A stretch of 64,000 nucleotides of DNA, from assembly GCF_019218745.1 (NCBI RefSeq), contig NZ_JAHUXA010000001.1, positions 496,001 to 560,000 on the forward strand, written 5' to 3'. A model generated the notes under the pieces. It did not search any database. It was not told the origin of the DNA and saw only the letters and a list, made by a program, of their open reading frames with translations. Each line of letters begins with the position of its first letter. Positions within the stretch are counted from its first letter, which is position 1. Of the stretch, positions 60,697-64,000 are shown piece after piece. Source of the stretch: Enterobacter sp. ENT03. Its GTDB lineage: Bacteria > Pseudomonadota > Gammaproteobacteria > Enterobacterales > Enterobacteriaceae. Made by a program: the position numbers and the translations under genes.

Positions 60697-60875
60697 CGGC
60701 CTCGTTACGCCAGACCACATTAATGGTGACACATCAGCTGGAAGGGCTGACCGACTGGGACAGCATCTGGGTGATGGAGAATGGCAGGCTGGTAGAGCAA
60801 GGCGACTACGCCACTCTCGCCGCCGCAGGCGGGCCTTTTGCCGCCCTGCTCGCTCATCGCCAGGAGGAAATTTAA
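59109..60875 (+). CDS. cydD: Heterodimeric thiol ABC exporter subunit CydD
   Basis: Partner of CydC in an inner-membrane ABC transporter that supports cytochrome bd assembly. Reported substrates are cysteine and glutathione for export; recent structural work proposes a heme-linked role, so the substrate is debated. The ATG at 59109 (MNKTRQQELTRWLKQQSVISRRW) gives 588 residues as in E. coli; an upstream ATG at 59046 lies in the trxB terminator. The stop codon abuts the cydC ATG directly (TAAATG), so the two are cotranslated. Confidence 0.96.
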   Translation: MNKTRQQELTRWLKQQSVISRRWLMTSRILGLVSGVLIVAQAWLLASILNHMIMENIPREALLLPFVLLVLVFILRAWVVWLRERVGFHAGLHIRYEIRRLVLDRLQQAGPAWIQGKPAGSWATLILEQIDDMHDYYARYLPQMALAASVPLLIVLTIFPINWAAALILLGTAPLIPMFMAMVGMGAADANRRNFKALARLSGHFLDRLRGMETLRIFGRGEAETDNIRQASQDFRSRTMEVLRMAFLSSGVLEFFTSLSIALVAVYFGFSYLGELNFGHYGAGVTLFAGFLTLILAPEFFQPLRDLGTFYHAKAQAVGAADSLKTFLETPLAWPERGERTLSTDEPVSVVARGAVIKSPEGAILAGPLDFTLSAGQRVVLVGQSGSGKSSLINALSGFLSYEGSLQINGVELRELEPLAWRKQLSWVGQNPQLPANTLRDNVLLARPDASEDELNAVLDAAWVSEFLPQLPQGIDTPVGDQAARLSVGQAQRVAVARALLNTSQLMLLDEPSASLDAHSEQRVMQALTAASLRQTTLMVTHQLEGLTDWDSIWVMENGRLVEQGDYATLAAAGGPFAALLAHRQEEI

Positions 60876-62597
60876 ATGCGCGCGCTACTTCCCTATCTTG
60901 CATTGTATAAGCGCCATAAATGGCTGCTGACGCTGGGCGTGGTGCTCGCCATTGTGACCCTGCTCGCCAGCATTGGTCTGCTGACCCTCTCCGGCTGGTT
61001 CCTGTCGGCCTCAGCGGTAGTGGGCGTCGCGGGATTATACAGTTTCAACTATATGCTGCCAGCCGCTGGGGTGCGTGGCGCGGCCATCACCCGTACCGCG
61101 GGCCGCTATTTTGAACGACTGGTCAGCCACGACGCCACCTTCCGGGTGCTGTCCCATCTGCGCGTGGCAACCTTCAGTAAACTGCTGCCGTTATCACCCG
61201 CGGGATTGGCGCGTTTCCGTCAGGGCGATCTGCTAAACCGCGTAGTGGCGGATGTGGATACCCTGGATCACCTTTATCTGCGCGTGATCTCGCCGCTGGT
61301 GGGCGCGCTGGTGGTGATCATCGTGGTGACGCTGGGGCTTGGCGTACTGGATGTGACGCTGGCACTGACCCTCGGCGGCATTATGCTGCTGACTCTGTGC
61401 CTTTTACCGCCGTTGTTTTATCGCCTCGGAAAACCGACCGGGGAAAAACTGACCAGCCTGCGCGGGCAGTATCGTCAGCATCTGACTGCCTGGCTACAGG
61501 GTCAGGCTGAGCTGACCATTTTTGGTGCCAGTCAGCGCTACCGTGAGCAGATGGAAAATACCGAATTAAGCTGGCATGACGCCCAGCGTCGCCAGTCTGA
61601 ACTCACCGCCCTCTCTCAGGCAGTGATGCTGTTGATCAGTGGTTTTGCGGTGATCGCCATGCTCTGGCTTGCGGCTGGTGGCGTGGGTGGCAACACGCAG
61701 CCCGGCGCGCTGATCGCGCTGTTCGTCTTCTGTGCGCTGGCAGCCTTTGAAGCGCTGGCCCCGGTGACGGGCGCGTTTCAGCATCTCGGCCAGGTGATCG
61801 CTTCTGCGTGCCGCATCACCGAGATCACTGACTGCCCGCCGGAAGTGACCTTCCCTGCGGGAGAGTCGGCGGTGCCGGCCCAGGGAGATCTGCGCCTGAG
61901 TGCGGTGTCCTTTACGTACCCGCAACAGGTTCAGCCCGCGCTCAATGCGGTATCGCTGAACGTGACAGCCGGGCAGCGCGTAGCCATTCTCGGTCGAACC
62001 GGCTGCGGGAAATCGACGTTGCTGCAAGTGCTGACGCGGGCCTGGGATCCCCAACAGGGCGAGATCCTGCTGAACGGGCAGCCGCTGGCAAGCTTCAGTG
62101 AAGCCGCACTGCGGGCCGCCATCAGCGTGGTGCCGCAACGCGTTCATCTGTTCAGCGCCACGCTGCGCGATAACCTGCTGTTAGCCTCCCCCGCGGCAAC
62201 CGACGAGGCGCTGGCGACGGTGCTGTCTCAGGTCGGCCTCGAAAAACTGCTGGCAGATGACGGGCTGAACAGCTGGCTGGGGGAAGGCGGCAGGCAGCTC
62301 TCCGGCGGCGAACTGCGCCGTCTGGCGATCGCCCGTGCCTTGCTGCATGACGCGCCGCTGTTTTTACTGGACGAACCAACCGAAGGGCTGGACGCCACGA
62401 CTGAAAGTCAAATACTTGATTTACTTATCGATGTGACCAAAGATAAAACCGTGCTGATGGTCACCCATCGCCTGCGCGGCCTGTCACAATGCGATCAAAT
62501 AATAGTGATGGACAACGGTGAAATAATTGAGCAAGGTAATCACGCAGCGTTAATGGCAAAACAGGGTCGGTACTACCGGTTTAAGCAACGACTGTAA
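60876..62597 (+). CDS. cydC: Heterodimeric thiol ABC exporter subunit CydC
   Basis: Second half of the CydDC transporter, 573 residues as in E. coli. The membrane domain occupies about residues 1-310. The ATPase domain has Walker [11 protein letters not shown], signature LSGGELRR and Walker [22 protein letters not shown] immediately before the ATG (inside the cydD 3' end) is a strong ribosome-binding site. The gene is followed by aat after 40 bp with no terminator, as in the E. coli cydDC-aat arrangement. Confidence 0.96.
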   Translation: MRALLPYLALYKRHKWLLTLGVVLAIVTLLASIGLLTLSGWFLSASAVVGVAGLYSFNYMLPAAGVRGAAITRTAGRYFERLVSHDATFRVLSHLRVATFSKLLPLSPAGLARFRQGDLLNRVVADVDTLDHLYLRVISPLVGALVVIIVVTLGLGVLDVTLALTLGGIMLLTLCLLPPLFYRLGKPTGEKLTSLRGQYRQHLTAWLQGQAELTIFGASQRYREQMENTELSWHDAQRRQSELTALSQAVMLLISGFAVIAMLWLAAGGVGGNTQPGALIALFVFCALAAFEALAPVTGAFQHLGQVIASACRITEITDCPPEVTFPAGESAVPAQGDLRLSAVSFTYPQQVQPALNAVSLNVTAGQRVAILGRTGCGKSTLLQVLTRAWDPQQGEILLNGQPLASFSEAALRAAISVVPQRVHLFSATLRDNLLLASPAATDEALATVLSQVGLEKLLADDGLNSWLGEGGRQLSGGELRRLAIARALLHDAPLFLLDEPTEGLDATTESQILDLLIDVTKDKTVLMVTHRLRGLSQCDQIIVMDNGEIIEQGNHAALMAKQGRYYRFKQRL

Positions 62598-62637
62598 ATT
62601 TGAATCATTCCTTGTTGCGTTGTGGAGCGTTGTTGTC

Positions 62638-63342
62638 ATGCGCCTGGTTCAGTTATCTCGTCATTCTGTTGCTTTTCCTTCGCCCGAAGGGGCGTTGCGT
62701 GAACCTAATGGGCTGTTGGCGCTGGGTGGCGATCTCAGCCCGGCCCGCCTGCTGATGGCCTATCAGCGCGGTATTTTTCCCTGGTTTTCACCGGGCGATC
62801 CTATTTTGTGGTGGTCACCGGATCCCCGCGCCGTCCTGAGGCCAGAACAGTTTCACCTGAGCCGCAGCATGGCCCGCTTCCATAAACGCTCCCCTTATCG
62901 CGTGACGCTCAACCACGATTTTGGCCGGGTGATCGAAGGCTGCGCCCAGGATCGGGATGAAGGCACCTGGATCACGCCGGACGTGGTGCTGGCCTATCAT
63001 CGTCTGCATGAACTGGGTTATGCCCACTCCGTTGAAGTCTGGGAAGGTGATGAGCTGGTCGGCGGTATGTATGGCGTATCGCAGGGCACGTTGTTTTGCG
63101 GCGAGTCAATGTTCAGCCGTCGGGTTAATGCCTCGAAAACAGCACTTCTGGTGCTGAGCGCCGATTTTCAACGTCAGGGTGGCAAGCTTATCGACTGCCA
63201 GGTATTAAATGACCATACCGCCTCACTGGGCGCAGTGGAAATTCCCCGTCGGGAATATTTGCAACACCTGAATGCAATGCGTCTGCAAAAGCTGCCGTCG
63301 CATTTTTGGGTGCCACGGACGTTATTTATGCCCGCACGGTGA
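62638..63342 (+). CDS. aat: Leucyl/phenylalanyl-tRNA--protein transferase
   Basis: Adds Leu or Phe to proteins with N-terminal Lys or Arg, creating N-degrons for ClpS/ClpAP. The ATG at 62638 ([23 protein letters not shown]) gives 234 residues, the E. coli length; an ATG at 62620 would add six residues. Family blocks [25 protein letters not shown] and [10 protein letters not shown]-like [10 protein letters not shown] are present. The enzyme's partner protease subunit gene clpA begins to appear at the right window edge. Confidence 0.96.
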   Translation: MRLVQLSRHSVAFPSPEGALREPNGLLALGGDLSPARLLMAYQRGIFPWFSPGDPILWWSPDPRAVLRPEQFHLSRSMARFHKRSPYRVTLNHDFGRVIEGCAQDRDEGTWITPDVVLAYHRLHELGYAHSVEVWEGDELVGGMYGVSQGTLFCGESMFSRRVNASKTALLVLSADFQRQGGKLIDCQVLNDHTASLGAVEIPRREYLQHLNAMRLQKLPSHFWVPRTLFMPAR

Positions 63343-63624
63343 ATGTTTTCGGCACATTTCCTATCAGAGTGTTATAATGGACGCGCAGAGTAGCTTCTGC
63401 CTGTTGCCCCGCCACCGTTTGGGACTAGCTCGAATCAGGTAACGCCCTCGTTTATCTTGTCGCTCCCCTTTACGTTCGCGCTTTATGCGCCGGTTTATGA
63501 TGTGGGCAATACGCCAAGGTTACTTTGCTGCGTAATTATCCGCGCAAATCTTTACTTAACAGATGAATTTCGGCATTATCTTGCCGGTTCAAAAAATTTT
63601 GGTAGTGATACCCCCGAGGACTAG
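63343..63624 (+). promoter_or_regulatory. infA upstream region with extended -10 promoter
   Basis: TGTTATAAT (63370-63378) is an extended -10 (TGnTATAAT) with a perfect hexamer; a clear -35 is not seen, which suits an extended -10. It gives a leader of about 240 nt before infA. No gene is convincing within it. A second infA promoter closer to the gene is known in E. coli but I could not fix it here. CCCGAGGA precedes the infA ATG. Confidence 0.65.
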
Positions 63625-63843
<219 letters not shown>

Positions 63844-63883
63844 TAGCAATCGCTGCTACGCCTTCACTGGCGTATAACAGATT

Positions 63884-63910
63884 AAAGGTCGGGCAATCCC
63901 GGCCTTTTTT
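63884..63910 (+). terminator. infA terminator
   Basis: Arms AAAGGTCGGG (63884-63893) and CCCGGCCTTT (63898-63907), with one T-G pair and a CAAT loop, followed by six T. It lies 40 nt after the infA stop. Confidence 0.9.
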
Positions 63911-63935
63911 ATTTGCCGCGAAAAAGAGCAGGCAT

Positions 63936-63962
63936 AAAAAAACCGGGTTTTCACCCGGTTTT
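63936..63962 (-). terminator. clpA terminator
   Basis: Arms AAAACCGGGT (63939-63948) and ACCCGGTTTT (63953-63962). On the minus strand the hairpin is followed by TTT and TATGCC, giving a T-run of seven. It lies 17 nt beyond the clpA stop codon and faces the infA terminator. Confidence 0.9.
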
Positions 63963-63979
63963 GTTTTATTTAAACGCGA

Positions 63980-64000
63980 TTAGTGCGCGGCTTCGGCTTT
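63980..64000 (-). CDS. clpA: ClpA C-terminal tail (last seven codons, rest off-window)
   Basis: On the minus strand the last 21 bases read KAEAAH followed by TAA. This is the C terminus of the ClpA ATPase subunit of ClpAP as I recall it from E. coli (...QKHKAEAAH). The expected neighbour of infA is clpA in the convergent orientation, and a minus-strand terminator follows at the right distance. The assignment rests on six residues plus gene order. Confidence 0.8.
   Translation of the reverse strand, partial: KAEAAH

Noticed and set aside
63381-63600. Possible tRNA upstream of infA
   Set aside because: No cloverleaf arms or CCA-adjacent acceptor stem could be assembled; the sequence fits a promoter leader.

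Overview
The window is a chromosomal segment of an enterobacterium (order Enterobacterales). About 45 genes follow the Escherichia coli K-12 pncB-to-clpA order, read in the opposite direction, and most products match E. coli proteins residue for residue over long stretches and in length. The major porin is of the OmpK35/OmpE35 kind, and the locus between pflA and ycaD differs from K-12. This points to the Klebsiella/Enterobacter side of the family rather than Escherichia, but I cannot fix the genus from sequence alone. I see no rRNA, tRNA, CRISPR array, insertion sequence or prophage.

Layout: (1) 1-5.7 kb, plus strand: pncB (5' end off-window), asnS, an ompF-type porin with a long OmpR-type regulatory region, and aspC. 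(2) 5.7-16.4 kb, minus strand: gloC, mepK, ldtD (glyoxalase plus peptidoglycan enzymes) and the cmoM-mukF-mukE-mukB condensin operon. (3) 16.5-25.6 kb: elyC (plus), then on the minus strand ycbJ and the envelope operon comEC/ycaI-msbA-lpxK-ycaQ-ycaR-kdsB. (4) 25.8-32.3 kb, minus: serC-aroA, cmk, rpsA, ihfB and the membrane protein gene ycaP. (5) 32.4-38.7 kb, plus: ycaO, focA, pflB, pflA (anaerobic pyruvate and formate metabolism). (6) 38.7-44.05 kb, accessory: a CigR-like exported protein, an RpiR-type regulator and a divergent operon for an ascorbate-family PTS (EIIB, EIIC, EIIA) wrapped around a split transketolase. K-12 has ycaK/ycaN/ycaM here instead. (7) 44-57.5 kb, minus: ycaD, dmsCBA, serS, rarA, lolA, ftsK, lrp. 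(8) 58-64 kb, plus: trxB, cydD, cydC, aat, infA, with the last seven codons of clpA converging at the right edge.

How the genes work together: msbA-lpxK-kdsB serve lipopolysaccharide synthesis and export; ldtD, mepK and elyC act on the cell wall; mukBEF and ftsK handle chromosome folding and terminal segregation; focA-pflBA and dmsABC are anaerobic modules preceded by FNR-like boxes; cydDC and trxB concern thiol and redox balance. Visible regulation includes phased OmpR-like half-sites and a MicF-pairing leader at the porin, a LexA box upstream of ftsK, an FNR box with class II geometry at dmsA, a GGA-loop hairpin in the rpsA leader, a terminator-like hairpin inside serC-aroA, and a CRP-like box between the RpiR gene and the PTS operon.

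The least characterised system is the PTS/split-transketolase cluster at 39.3-44.05 kb. It has no kinase, isomerase, epimerase or lactonase of its own, suggesting that the phosphorylated sugar may enter transketolase chemistry directly.
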